DNA of 41,489 nucleotides from Haliea salexigens DSM 19537 (GCF_000423125.1 NZ_AUHJ01000022.1:1-41489), one strand, 5' to 3'; positions 1 to 8,193 are shown, counted from the first letter of the stretch. Made by a program: numbers and translations. Notes: generated from the sequence alone by a model not told the origin.

Positions 1-24
1 GGTTCATCGCGCTTTACCGGGAAA
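1..24. repeat. Left terminal inverted repeat of ISL3 element
   Basis: The first 11 bases (ggttcatcgcg) recur exactly in inverted orientation at 1300-1310, and similarity continues to about base 24. The transposase stop codon (4-6) is inside this repeat. Confidence 0.85.
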
Positions 25-1209
25 TGCTGCTTTTATCTTCAGAAAGAAGTAGTCGTTATCCCGGTAGCCGTAGGCCACCCGCTTGATCACCTTGATCTTG
101 TTGTTCATTCCCTCCAACACACTGGTGTTCAACCGGTAGACCGCGCTGGCGATAATGCCGTCGACGTAGCCCTTGAGGCGCCTGGCAAACTGCTGCACGG
201 GGGCCAGCCCACTACTCATAGCCAGATTTAGCCAGTCTTGCCAGCGTTGTCTGGCATCGGCCTCTGAGGGAGCGTACCAGAGCTCTTTGAGCTGGTCTTT
301 CAGGACGTAGACAGTCATCAGGGGCTGGTTGGCTTGCAGCAGTTCTTCGAGCTTCAGAGCCTGCTCATCCTTGAGGTTGCCTCGGTTTCTGAGCAACAGC
401 CAGCGACTTCGTTTCACTACTTTGCGAGCCGGCTTGTCGTGTCGAAGCTGATTGGCCTGATCGACCCGGACACGGTCAATCACTTCCCGTCCGAACTTTG
501 CTACAACGTGGAACAGGTCATAGACCACCCGTGCTTGTGGGCAGTGGTGCTGAACTTCCAGGTCCATGGCGGTATTCATATCCATCGCCACGGCTTCGAT
601 CTGGCCACAGGTTTCCGGCCCCAGCCATTCAAAGAAGGGGCGTACCGCTGCTCGACTGCGACCTTCTCCAACCCAGAGGACTTGTTGAGTATCCGCATCA
701 ATCGCCACGGTGGCGTAGCGGTGTCCCTTGAACAAGGCGAACTCATCCATGATCAGTCGACGAATCCGGCGTTTATCTGGCTCAGTCACTTCTCGTTTGA
801 GGCGCCGATGGTCGATGGCCTTGACCGTATGCCAATGCAACCCTAGCAGCGTTGCCACATGTTGGATCGGCATCAGTCGTACCAGGGATTCAATCCAACT
901 GACCATGCCTGCCGTCAGACGCTGTCGCCCTGGTAACCAGCGAATCTGTTCAAGCTTGGGGCCACAGGTCGTACAACGAACTCGGCGAACTGGCACGTCC
1001 AGCCAGACGCGGTATTGGAACAGGTCGCGTTCTCGGACTCGTCGGGTGCTGATGTCATGGATGGCAAGCGTGTGCTGATTACAACCACTGCAGCATGGCA
1101 AGTAATCGTCGGCAGGTTGCAGTCGGATGAGCAGAGATTGAGCGTCAATCTGGGCATACGATTCTATCGTGAATCCTTCCCAGAACAGGGCAAGAGGATT
1201 AGCATTCAT
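4..1209 (-). CDS. ISL3-family transposase
   Basis: This 401-residue protein catalyses movement of the surrounding insertion sequence. It has the ISL3 plan: an N-terminal zinc finger made of two cysteine pairs (CCSGC near residues 39-43 and CTTC near 79-82), a helix-turn-helix region around 95-130, and a DDE catalytic core. Candidate acidic residues are D155 in MDEF, D210 in AMDMN and E366 in VLEGMNN. The length is normal for the family and there are no internal stops, so it is probably functional. The start codon at 1207-1209 has no obvious ribosome binding site. An inverted repeat lies just upstream (1213-1221 with 1270-1278) and may limit translation of read-through transcripts. Confidence 0.95.
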   Translation of the reverse strand: MNANPLALFWEGFTIESYAQIDAQSLLIRLQPADDYLPCCSGCNQHTLAIHDISTRRVRERDLFQYRVWLDVPVRRVRCTTCGPKLEQIRWLPGRQRLTAGMVSWIESLVRLMPIQHVATLLGLHWHTVKAIDHRRLKREVTEPDKRRIRRLIMDEFALFKGHRYATVAIDADTQQVLWVGEGRSRAAVRPFFEWLGPETCGQIEAVAMDMNTAMDLEVQHHCPQARVVYDLFHVVAKFGREVIDRVRVDQANQLRHDKPARKVVKRSRWLLLRNRGNLKDEQALKLEELLQANQPLMTVYVLKDQLKELWYAPSEADARQRWQDWLNLAMSSGLAPVQQFARRLKGYVDGIIASAVYRLNTSVLEGMNNKIKVIKRVAYGYRDNDYFFLKIKAAFPGKAR

Positions 1210-1286
1210 AGGGACGGCGGTGAGTCGGTCAGGTTTGTTGTTTTGGCGAACTCAAAACTAACCGGTTTTACCGCCGTCTCCTACTT

Positions 1287-1310
1287 TTTCACGCTAACCC
1301 GCGATGAACC
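1287..1310. repeat. Right terminal inverted repeat of ISL3 element
   Basis: This is the inverted counterpart of bases 1-24, ending in cgcgatgaacc at 1300-1310. The AT-rich flank starting at 1311 is host DNA. Confidence 0.85.
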
Positions 1311-1378
1311 AAATATAAGGGCACTCACTCTTGTGGCTTAAAACCTGATTTTGTAGGTTCTTATGTAGGCAAGGAATT

Positions 1379-1415
1379 AGGCTTATTTTCAACTCCTTGA
1401 AGTATAAGCCTTTTT
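1379..1415 (+). terminator. Rho-independent terminator with no upstream gene in the window
   Basis: An 8-bp stem (1379-1386 with 1404-1411) encloses a second short stem (TCAA 1389-1392 with TTGA 1397-1400). A run of five T follows on the plus strand. On the minus strand the downstream sequence is not U-rich, so this does not look like the tRNA-Ser terminator. The nearest plus-strand gene it could serve lies to the left of the insertion sequence. Confidence 0.55.
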
Positions 1416-1424
1416 CACAAAGTA

Positions 1425-1514
1425 TGGCGGTGGGCCAGGGATTCGAACCCCGGGAGGGGATAAACCCTCAACGGTTTTCAAGACCGCCGCTTTCGACCAC
1501 TCAGCCAGCCCACC
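1425..1514 (-). tRNA. tRNA-Ser (anticodon TGA)
   Basis: This 90-nt class II tRNA has a 7-bp acceptor stem (GGTGGGC with GCCCACC), discriminator G and an encoded CCA at 1425-1427. It has a long variable arm and the anticodon loop CTTGAAA, giving anticodon TGA, which reads UCA-type serine codons. It lies downstream of rne on the same strand but has its own promoter. Confidence 0.97.
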
Positions 1515-1548
1515 GTGTTTGAAATTCCGTCTTCGACGGAAGAGCGCG

Positions 1549-1576
1549 ATTATACAGTGCCTGCACATGCGCACAA
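1549..1576 (-). promoter_or_regulatory. Promoter of tRNA-Ser
   Basis: On the minus strand there is a perfect -10 box TATAAT (1549-1554) and a -35 box TTGTGC (1571-1576), separated by 16 bp. A GC-rich discriminator follows, as is common for stable-RNA promoters. A small hairpin (1525-1531 with 1535-1541) lies in the tRNA 5' leader. Confidence 0.65.
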
Positions 1577-1608
1577 GTCCCGGAGGCCGTGTGCGCATGA
1601 ATTTGCAG
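1561..1608 (-). repeat. Long hairpin just after the rne stop codon
   Basis: A perfect 10-bp inverted repeat (1566-1575 with 1590-1599) is extended by a CTGCA/TGCAG pair (1561-1565 with 1604-1608). It lies within 60 nt of the rne stop codon and overlaps the -35 box of the tRNA-Ser promoter. No U-run follows on the minus strand, so it is more likely a 3'-end stabilising structure than a classic terminator. Confidence 0.55.
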
Positions 1609-1613
1609 TGCTT

Positions 1614-4538
1614 TTAGCCCTCTGATGCACCGCCAGCATTGGCGCCTGCGCGCGGCCCGCGCGGATCATTGCTGGCGCGCGGTGCAATATTGCCGCTAGC
1701 TGCGACCGGAGGAAGCTGCTCTTCGCGGAACAGTTGCAGGTGGTCCGTGGTGATTGCCACTTCGCCTACTGCCTTCGGCGCTACGCGGGGATCATTGGCT
1801 GCACGTCCGTCTGGGGTGAGGCCCTTGGCTGCAACCGGAGCCGCTGGTGGCTCTGCGGCGGCTACCGCAGGCACTTCCGGCTTCGCGACGGGCTCTTCTG
1901 CAGGTGCTTCTGCTGCAGGTTCTACTGCAGCGGGTTCTACCACAGGTACGCTGGGTGCCGGCTCTGCCGTAGCCGGGGCTGGGGTTTCCTCGGCAATCGC
2001 GTTTTCTGCGCTGTCGCTGGTATCCGCGGGGCTGCTCGCAGCCGGTGCTTCCGCCGGCGTGGCTTCGACAACCTCAGTGGCGGTTACCGGTTCGGTGGCG
2101 GCCGCGTCCACAGGTGTGCGTTGCGCTTTTTCCACTGCGGCTTCTCCCGCAGCGACCTCAGCGGTCTCGGCGGTGATTGCACCAGCGTCGCTGGCGGGCT
2201 GCGTGGTTTCCGCATTGTCAGCGTCAACCTGCGGACGGTTGCGGCGACGACGGCGGGGTTCGCCGCGCTTCATGTCACTTGGGCGCTTGCGCGGCTTGTC
2301 GCCATCGTCGGCTTGCTGCTCGCGTTGCTCTTCCTGCTGGCGACGCGCATAGGCTTCAAGGCTGTCGTCGTCGGAAGCATCGGCGTCGATGTCGGTCTGG
2401 TCTTCAACCGGCTCGTTGCGGCGCTCGGCATCGGGGCGTCTACGGCCTTTGCCACCGCGGCGGCGGGGCCGCGAATTGCCGCTGGACTGGCGCTCTTCCG
2501 AGGAGTCATCCTGCGAACGGTTGCGGTCATCGGCCTTTTCAGCTTTCCCGGACTGCTCGCCCTTGTCGCCAGCATCATCGCGATCACCGCGCGGCTGGTC
2601 TGCATTGCGTGCACTGTTGTTGCCGCTGTTGTTGCCATTGCGACGGCGACCGCCGCGGCTGCGTTTGCGACCGCTGCGCTCGCCACTCTTTTCACCGCTT
2701 TCGGCGTCCTGCTCGGCAGGGGCTGCTTTGCGCGCCTTCGGTTTGGGCGCCGGTTCCTCGATTTTCGCCGGTTCGCCAAATAGCATGCCCATCAGGCGGC
2801 TCACCAGACCGGTCTTGACCGGTGGCGCCACGGGTTCTGCTGCCTTGCGTGCGTTGCCCTTGCCGCCACGCTTGCGCTTGGGTGCCTCGGCTGCAGCCGG
2901 GGCGTCGTTCACTTCCGCCGGCTGGGGTGCGGCCATTTGCGGTGCAATGCGCTGTACGGCAGCTTCCTGCTGGGGAATATTGGCGGCATGGGCGTCGCTG
3001 ATGATGTCGGTATCCGGCACCGCAATGTCGATGGAATAACTGGCAGTGCGGTCTTCGCTGACTTCGTCATCGCGTAGGCGCTGCACTTCAAAGTGCGGCG
3101 TTTCCAGGTTCGGGTTGGGAATCACCAGCAGCCGTGTGCGACTGATGATTTCGATATCTGAAAGGGCCGAGCGTTTCTCATTCAGCAGGTAGGCCGCCAC
3201 ATCAACCGGCACGATGGCGCGTACTTCGGCGCTACGGTCCTTGATGGCCTCTTCTTCCATCAGGCGCAGGATCGAGAGTGCGAGGGATTTGGTGTCGCGG
3301 ATGGTGCCCTGGCCGGTGCAGCGCGGGCAGACAATGGCGCTGGTTTCGCCGAGCGACGGGCGCAAGCGCTGACGTGACATCTCCAGCAGGCCAAACCGCG
3401 AGATGCGCCCAACCTGGACACGGGCGCGATCCAGCTCGAGCGCATCGCGCATGCGATTCTCCACGGCGCGCTGGTTGCGCGCCGCGAGCATATCGATGAA
3501 GTCGATGACCACCAGACCGCCCATATCGCGCAGGCGCAGCTGTCGGGCAATCTCGTCGGCTGCCTCGAGGTTGGTTTGCAGGGCGGTGTCCTCGATGTCG
3601 CTACCCTTGGTGGCGCGGGCGGAGTTGATATCGATGGAAACCAGTGCTTCTGTGGGGTCGATAACAATGGACCCACCAGAAGGAAGCCTAACCTCGCGCT
3701 GGAATGCGGTCTCGATCTGGCTTTCGATCTGGAAGCGGTTGAACAGCGGAATGGTGTCCTCGTAGCGGCGAATGCGGTTCTTGTATTTCGGCATGACCAT
3801 ACTGACGAATTCGAAGGCTTCCGCGTAGGCGTCGTCCGAGTCGATAACCACCTGGTCGATGTCGTCGCGCAGGTAGTCGCGCACCGCGCGAATGATGACG
3901 TTGCTCTCCTGGAACAACAGGGCAGGCGCTTTCACTTCGGTGTTGGCGGTTGTGATGGATTCCCACAGTTGCAGGAGGTAGTTGAGGTCCCACTGCAGTT
4001 CTTCGGTGGTGCGCCCAACGCCGGCTGTGCGGATGATGACGCCCATGCCGTTGGGGATTTCCAGGCCGCTCAGGGCCTCGCGCAAATCGCTGCGGTCATC
4101 GCCCTCGATGCGACGCGAAATGCCGCCGGCCTTGGGGTTGTTGGGCATCAGTACCATGTAGCGCCCGGCGAGGCTGATGAAGGTGGTGAGGGCGGCGCCC
4201 TTGTTGCCGCGCTCTTCTTTGTCGACCTGCACGATGATTTCCGTGCCTTCCTTGACCACTTCCTTGATTTTCAGGCGCCCTTCGCCGTTGCCGGGATCTT
4301 TGCAGAAGTACTCGCGGGCGATTTCCTTGAGTGGCAGAAAGCCGTGACGCTCCGCGCCGAACTCGACAAATGCCGCTTCGAGGCTGGGTTCAACCCGGGT
4401 GATTTTGCCTTTATAGATGTTTGATTTCTTTTGCAGACGAGTGCGGTTTTCGATATCCAGATCGTACAGACGCTGGCCGTCAACGAGCGCAACGCGCAGC
4501 TCTTCGGGCTGTGTTGCATTGATAAGCATTTTTTTCAT
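1614..4538 (-). CDS. rne: Ribonuclease E
   Basis: RNase E is the endoribonuclease that starts mRNA decay and matures rRNA and tRNA precursors. It scaffolds the degradosome at the inner membrane. The 974-residue protein keeps Escherichia coli numbering through the catalytic half: S1 domain about 35-125, 5'-sensor/RNase H-like region about 130-280, catalytic D303 (SIDIN) and D346 (VIDFID), and Zn-link cysteines C404 and C407 (CPRC). After about residue 520 it becomes a low-complexity scaffold. This carries an amphipathic membrane-anchor helix ([11 protein letters not shown], near 580-595), Arg-rich RNA-binding tracts, an Ala/Pro/Glu-rich stretch, and two NDPR motifs near the C-terminus. The gene is divergent from rluC, as in other gammaproteobacteria. 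The long leader suggests autoregulation. Confidence 0.98.
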   Translation of the reverse strand: MKKMLINATQPEELRVALVDGQRLYDLDIENRTRLQKKSNIYKGKITRVEPSLEAAFVEFGAERHGFLPLKEIAREYFCKDPGNGEGRLKIKEVVKEGTEIIVQVDKEERGNKGAALTTFISLAGRYMVLMPNNPKAGGISRRIEGDDRSDLREALSGLEIPNGMGVIIRTAGVGRTTEELQWDLNYLLQLWESITTANTEVKAPALLFQESNVIIRAVRDYLRDDIDQVVIDSDDAYAEAFEFVSMVMPKYKNRIRRYEDTIPLFNRFQIESQIETAFQREVRLPSGGSIVIDPTEALVSIDINSARATKGSDIEDTALQTNLEAADEIARQLRLRDMGGLVVIDFIDMLAARNQRAVENRMRDALELDRARVQVGRISRFGLLEMSRQRLRPSLGETSAIVCPRCTGQGTIRDTKSLALSILRLMEEEAIKDRSAEVRAIVPVDVAAYLLNEKRSALSDIEIISRTRLLVIPNPNLETPHFEVQRLRDDEVSEDRTASYSIDIAVPDTDIISDAHAANIPQQEAAVQRIAPQMAAPQPAEVNDAPAAAEAPKRKRGGKGNARKAAEPVAPPVKTGLVSRLMGMLFGEPAKIEEPAPKPKARKAAPAEQDAESGEKSGERSGRKRSRGGRRRNGNNSGNNSARNADQPRGDRDDAGDKGEQSGKAEKADDRNRSQDDSSEERQSSGNSRPRRRGGKGRRRPDAERRNEPVEDQTDIDADASDDDSLEAYARRQQEEQREQQADDGDKPRKRPSDMKRGEPRRRRRNRPQVDADNAETTQPASDAGAITAETAEVAAGEAAVEKAQRTPVDAAATEPVTATEVVEATPAEAPAASSPADTSDSAENAIAEETPAPATAEPAPSVPVVEPAAVEPAAEAPAEEPVAKPEVPAVAAAEPPAAPVAAKGLTPDGRAANDPRVAPKAVGEVAITTDHLQLFREEQLPPVAASGNIAPRASNDPRGPRAGANAGGASEG

Positions 4539-5123
4539 GATGTGCCATTCTACCTGGTGCGCGCAGGCCTGGCGGGGCGGGAATCAGCCATACAGCCGGC
4601 CAGAGAGGCCGGACATAGCCGAGTAAGGGTCCTGACACTGACGCGATGGCTGGGCCGTGTGCGCAGTGGTGAGGTACTACTCAGTACGCTCAGGTGAACT
4701 GTACAGGGCGAGAGGTGTTTTGCGCCTCTGGCCGGGTAGCACTGCCGGCGGTGCCTGCACGCTGCAAGCCCTTGTCCGGTGGCGGCCGCATCACCTGACG
4801 AATACGGCCTTACTACCCAAAGCTTTCACTGATTCGGAGTCCCGGCAGTTATACTGCGCGGTTCATACTGTATCGGCGCGGCTCAGCCTGAAACCCGGGC
4901 ATGGCCCTGTGGGTGGCGGGCGCGTCGACATCCGTTGTGTGCCTGCACGCGCAAGTGCGGGTATGATGTCTCCAGTGGGGCGCTGCGGTTATTTCGGCAG
5001 GCTCTGCTGTCACCGGAGTGGTTGCGTCGTGCGTCAGGGAAACGTGCCCTGAGCTCGGCTACACGCGCCGGAGTATACCCGTATTTGCTAAGTGCTTCAA
5101 TTATTTGGTGATTTCCCGATCTC
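4539..5123 (-). promoter_or_regulatory. rne leader and rne/rluC divergent intergenic region
   Basis: This 585-nt gene-free stretch separates two divergent genes. A strong minus-strand promoter at 5072-5100 would give an rne 5' untranslated region of about 525 nt. A stable hairpin (4596-4601 with 4607-4612, AGAGA loop as read on the plus strand) lies about 60 nt before the rne start. In E. coli the long rne leader binds RNase E and mediates feedback control. Here that role is inferred from length and position only. I see no convincing protein gene in it. Confidence 0.6.
5072..5100 (-). promoter_or_regulatory. rne promoter (sigma-70)
   Basis: Read on the minus strand: -35 TTGAAG (5095-5100), a 17-bp spacer, and -10 TATACT (5072-5077). 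The spacing is ideal and each box matches 5 of 6 or close to it. Transcription would begin near 5065. Confidence 0.7.
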
Positions 5124-6080
5124 ATGGTTAAACCCCGCTCCACAGGCACCCCAAATGCTGTCCGCTTCGTCGAGATCGACGCCGACAGCGCGGGGCAGCG
5201 CCTCGACAATTACCTGCTGCGCGAGCTCAAGGGCGTACCTAAAACCCGTATCTACCGGGGGCTGCGCAAGGGTGAGTTCCGCATCAACAAGGGGCGGGTG
5301 AAGGCCGAGTATCGGCTGGTGGCAGGTGATCTGCTGCGGGTTCCGCCACTGCATCAGCCGGAGCCCGGCGCAGCGCCTGTGGTGCCCGGCTACTGGGCGG
5401 GTGAAATCCGGGCGCGGATTGTGTATGAAGACCCCGGCCTGCTGGTCATCAACAAGCCCTCGGGTCTTGCGGTGCACGGTGGCAGTGGCCTCAACTTCGG
5501 GCTGATCGAATGCCTGCGACAGCTGCGGCCCGACGATCGCTATCTAGAGCTGGTACACCGGTTGGACCGTGACACCTCCGGCCTCATCCTCGTGGCACGC
5601 AAGCCTGCTGTGTTGCGCGAGTTGCATCGGCAGCTGCGTGGCGATGGCGTGGACAAGCGCTATGTGGCCCTGGTGGCGGGGCGCTGGCCGCGCGAGCGGC
5701 GGATGGTGGAGGCACCTCTGCAGAAAAACGTGGTGCAGTCCGGGGAGCGGATGGTGCGCGTGGCGAAAGAGGGCAAGGCGTCGGTCACGGGTTTTCAAGT
5801 ACTGGAGCAGTTCCCGGCGGCGACGCTGGTGGAAGCGCGGCCTTTCACGGGTCGCACGCACCAGATTCGCGTTCACGCGCGCTTCGCCGGCCACCCCATA
5901 CTGGGCGACGATAAATATATGGACGATGCCTGCGCTGCGCTGGCGCGTTCACTGGGGGTGGGGCGCCTGTTCCTGCACGCCCGCTCGCTGGCCTTCACGC
6001 TGCCCGGTGAGGCGCAATTGCGGCTTGAGGCTCCCCTCGACGCCGAACTCGAATTAATATTAGAAAATGCACGTAAGTAG
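5124..6080 (+). CDS. rluC: 23S rRNA pseudouridine synthase RluC
   Basis: This enzyme isomerises uridines to pseudouridine in 23S rRNA (positions 955, 2504 and 2580 in E. coli). The 318-residue protein has an N-terminal S4 RNA-binding domain (about 20-80) and an RluA-type catalytic domain. The signature HRLDRDTSG is at 145-153 and catalytic aspartate is D148. A C-terminal GRTHQIRVH motif completes the family pattern. The location divergent from rne and followed by a HAD phosphatase is the standard gammaproteobacterial arrangement and supports RluC over RluA/RluD paralogues. The ATG at 5124 has no strong Shine-Dalgarno sequence. Confidence 0.93.
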   Translation: MVKPRSTGTPNAVRFVEIDADSAGQRLDNYLLRELKGVPKTRIYRGLRKGEFRINKGRVKAEYRLVAGDLLRVPPLHQPEPGAAPVVPGYWAGEIRARIVYEDPGLLVINKPSGLAVHGGSGLNFGLIECLRQLRPDDRYLELVHRLDRDTSGLILVARKPAVLRELHRQLRGDGVDKRYVALVAGRWPRERRMVEAPLQKNVVQSGERMVRVAKEGKASVTGFQVLEQFPAATLVEARPFTGRTHQIRVHARFAGHPILGDDKYMDDACAALARSLGVGRLFLHARSLAFTLPGEAQLRLEAPLDAELELILENARK

Positions 6081-6086
6081 CTAATT

Positions 6087-6746
6087 ATGATAGTAATATT
6101 TGATTGGGATGGAACGCTTTGCGACTCCGTGGAGCAGATTGTCCAGGCCATGCAGGCGGCAGCGGAGACCTGCGCCCTACCGGTGCCCGAGGCCGCCGCC
6201 GTTCGGCACATCATTGGCCTGAGCCTGGTTACCGCCATGCCTTTGCTGTTTCCGGGGACTACAGCGGCGCAGCAGGAGGCCATGCAGGCGGCGTACGCGA
6301 GCAGCTACCAGGCCCTGGATCCCGGCCCCGCGCGATTGCATGAGGGGGCACTGGAAACACTGGAGTGGCTGCGCAGCGCCGGATTTGAGCTTGCAGTGGC
6401 AACCGGCAAGAGCCGCCGCGGGCTGGACCGCGTACTCAAGGGCCTGGGGATGGAAACGTATTTCCAGAGCACGCGCTGTGCTGATGAAACCCGTTCCAAG
6501 CCGCACCCCATGATGTTGGAAGAAATACTGGCAGCGCGCGGCAAAACAGTCCACAACGCCCTCATGGTGGGCGACTCGGCGTACGATCTGGACATGGCGC
6601 AGCGCATAGGCATGGCCTCGGTGGGTGTCACCTTTGGCGTGCACTCGCGCGAACAGCTGTCGCAGCATCAGCCCGTGGCCTTGATCGATCGCCTGGAGGC
6701 CCTGCGTAGCGTGCCGCAGCTGGCGGCTCAGGCGAGCACCGGGTAG
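6087..6746 (+). CDS. HAD-superfamily (subfamily IA) phosphatase
   Basis: This 219-residue hydrolase resembles phosphoglycolate phosphatase. Motif I is DWDGT with nucleophile D6 and general acid D8. An alpha-helical cap follows, then motif II in VATGKS (about residue 108), a motif III lysine near SKPHP, and motif IV GDSAYDLDMA. The start is 6 nt after the rluC stop, so the two are probably co-transcribed. A HAD phosphatase next to rluC is common in gammaproteobacteria, but the natural substrate is not certain. The 3' end overlaps the convergent maf gene by 19 nt. Confidence 0.85.
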   Translation: MIVIFDWDGTLCDSVEQIVQAMQAAAETCALPVPEAAAVRHIIGLSLVTAMPLLFPGTTAAQQEAMQAAYASSYQALDPGPARLHEGALETLEWLRSAGFELAVATGKSRRGLDRVLKGLGMETYFQSTRCADETRSKPHPMMLEEILAARGKTVHNALMVGDSAYDLDMAQRIGMASVGVTFGVHSREQLSQHQPVALIDRLEALRSVPQLAAQASTG

Positions 6747-7306
6747 CCGGCCTGGCCGAGCAGGCTGGTGAGGGCGATCAGTGGCAGGCCCTCAAGGCTG
6801 GTCGGGTCTGCACCGTCCATGTGGTCGAACAGCGCGATGCCAAGGCCCTCACACTTGAAGCTCCCGGCGCAGTCCAGGGGCTGCTCGCGCGCGAGGTAGC
6901 TCTCAATCGCCGCGGCGGATAACTCGCGAAAATACACGCTGAACTGTTCGACATGGGTGAGCTCGAGCCCGCTCGCGGCGTGGCAGAGGGCCAACCCCGT
7001 AAGGAACATCACGCGGCGCCCGGAACTGGCGCTCAGCTGCTTGCGGGCGTTGTCGAGGTTGCCGGGCTTGCCGATGAGGGTGTCGTCCAGCAGCGCCACC
7101 TGGTCGCTGCCGATGACCAGGCTGCGCGGGTGTGCGCGGGCGACCGAACGGGCCTTGTCGACCGCGAGGCGCAGCGCCAGTTGCTCGCCAGATTCACCGG
7201 CCAGCGGCGTTTCGTCCGTTTCCGGTGGCAGGCAGCGGAAGGGACGCTGCAGGCGTGCCAGCAGCGCTTTGCGGTAGGGGGAGGTGGAAGCGAGTATCAG
7301 GTCCAT
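6728..7306 (-). CDS. Maf/YceF-family nucleotide pyrophosphatase
   Basis: This 192-residue Maf protein hydrolyses modified or non-canonical nucleoside triphosphates. The YceF subgroup prefers 7-methyl-GTP. The N-terminus has the family motif LASTSPYRKALL, followed by DETP (about residues 31-34), the acidic VIGSDQVALL motif with its metal/base aspartate (about 69), and GKPG. The neighbours rluC and yceD-rpmF match those of E. coli yceF, which supports that subgroup over the dTTP/UTP-specific YhdE type. It is convergent with the HAD gene and divergent from yceD. Confidence 0.88.
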   Translation of the reverse strand: MDLILASTSPYRKALLARLQRPFRCLPPETDETPLAGESGEQLALRLAVDKARSVARAHPRSLVIGSDQVALLDDTLIGKPGNLDNARKQLSASSGRRVMFLTGLALCHAASGLELTHVEQFSVYFRELSAAAIESYLAREQPLDCAGSFKCEGLGIALFDHMDGADPTSLEGLPLIALTSLLGQAGYPVLA

Positions 7307-7367
7307 GATCGGGTTTTCCGCTGGCAGTCGGTTGGGCAGTGAACTGGTTGTATTCTAAAGATATTTT

Positions 7368-7396
7368 TTGACAAAAGGGTAAACCGCCCCTATGAT
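7368..7396 (+). promoter_or_regulatory. Strong sigma-70 promoter of yceD-rpmF
   Basis: A consensus -35 TTGACA (7368-7373), exactly 17 bp, and -10 TATGAT (7391-7396). The yceD ATG begins only 8 nt after the -10 box, so the transcript must start at or within two or three bases of the start codon. Confidence 0.85.
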
Positions 7397-7404
7397 GCGC
7401 GCCT

Positions 7405-7941
7405 ATGTTGACCGACCCCCTTCCCGCTTCGCTGGATGTCCGCAAGGCTGCCACGCGTGGTGCGACTGTCAGGGGCACGTTGAAACCGCTGGAATTGCCC
7501 CGTTTCCGGGATCTGCTGGCCGCAGACGAGGGTGTCATCCAGGCGGAATTGGCGATGTCTCGCGATGAGGAGGGCAGGTACGTTGTGCACGCAGTCACGG
7601 AGAGCTCCGTGATCGTTACCTGCCAGCGGTGCCTGCGGCCCATGCCGGCTGCGCTTCATTCCGACAGCACCCTTGCGGTGGTCTGGACGGATGAGCAGGC
7701 TCGTCATTTGCCGGCAAGTCTCGACCCGCTGATTGCCGGTGAGGAAGAGGTTTCGCTGCGGGAACTGGTCGAGGATGAGCTGATTCTGGCCATGCCGCCG
7801 TTCAGCTATCACGAACAGGCGGATTGCAACACAGTTTTGGCGGACCTCGCCGCGGAGCGCGTAGCAGACGAGCCCGTTGACAGGCCCAACCCGTTTGACG
7901 TGCTGGCGCAATTGAAGCCCGGCGATACCCATCAGGAGTAA
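7405..7941 (+). CDS. yceD: YceD/DUF177 protein (23S rRNA accumulation)
   Basis: This 178-residue YceD-family protein is linked in E. coli and plants to accumulation of 23S rRNA. It carries the diagnostic CxxC (CQRCLRP, about residues 72-78) and a partner cysteine near 139 (QADCN). The N-terminus (MLTDPLPASLD) aligns with family starts, so the ATG at 7405 is credible although no ribosome binding site can exist upstream of it. It precedes rpmF by 3 nt, the conserved pairing. The promoter position implies a leaderless mRNA. Confidence 0.93.
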   Translation: MLTDPLPASLDVRKAATRGATVRGTLKPLELPRFRDLLAADEGVIQAELAMSRDEEGRYVVHAVTESSVIVTCQRCLRPMPAALHSDSTLAVVWTDEQARHLPASLDPLIAGEEEVSLRELVEDELILAMPPFSYHEQADCNTVLADLAAERVADEPVDRPNPFDVLAQLKPGDTHQE

Positions 7942-7944
7942 GAC

Positions 7945-8127
7945 ATGGCTGTTCAACAGGACAAAAAATCACGTTCACGCCGCGGCATGCGTCGTTCGCA
8001 CGACTCACTTTCCGGCCCCACGCTGAGCGTCGACCAGACCTCTGGTGAAACTCACCGTCGTCACCATATGACGGCCGACGGTTTCTACCGTGGCAAGAAA
8101 GTGGTCAACACAGGAAACGACGAGTAA
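7945..8127 (+). CDS. rpmF: 50S ribosomal protein L32
   Basis: This 60-residue basic protein begins MAVQQ and contains [14 protein letters not shown] and [14 protein letters not shown], both typical of L32. It is the cysteine-free (non-zinc) form. It is translated 3 nt after yceD from the same transcript. A strong terminator follows at 8194-8225. In most proteobacteria plsX comes next; here it is absent. Confidence 0.97.
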   Translation: MAVQQDKKSRSRRGMRRSHDSLSGPTLSVDQTSGETHRRHHMTADGFYRGKKVVNTGNDE

Positions 8128-8193
8128 GGTCGTTCCGGTCGCCGGTACTGCGGGTTGTTCGCAGTCCCTGTGCCGGTATTGATAGTGCATGTG

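Larger units (their letters stand above)
1..1310 (-). mobile_element. Complete ISL3-family insertion sequence
   Basis: The element is bounded by imperfect terminal inverted repeats at 1-24 and 1287-1310. The outer 11 bases are identical in inverted orientation and about 20 of 24 match overall. A single transposase gene fills almost the whole element, and its stop codon lies inside the left repeat. ISL3 elements usually duplicate 8 bp of target. The eight bases outside the right end are aaatataa, but the matching left copy would lie before base 1 and cannot be checked. The transposase is intact, so the element may be active. Confidence 0.9.

Noticed and set aside
1639-2818. Several long plus-strand frames opposite the rne tail
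   Set aside because: They mirror the low-complexity Ala/Pro/Glu/Arg region of RNase E. Low-complexity DNA is open in many frames by chance.
4883-5209. A 108-codon minus-strand frame in the rne leader
   Set aside because: It runs through the rne promoter and into the rluC 5' end antisense, with no conserved motifs.
6728-6746. Possible frameshift where the HAD and maf genes overlap
   Set aside because: Both proteins have normal lengths and complete C-termini. A 19-nt tail-to-tail overlap is a simple convergent arrangement.
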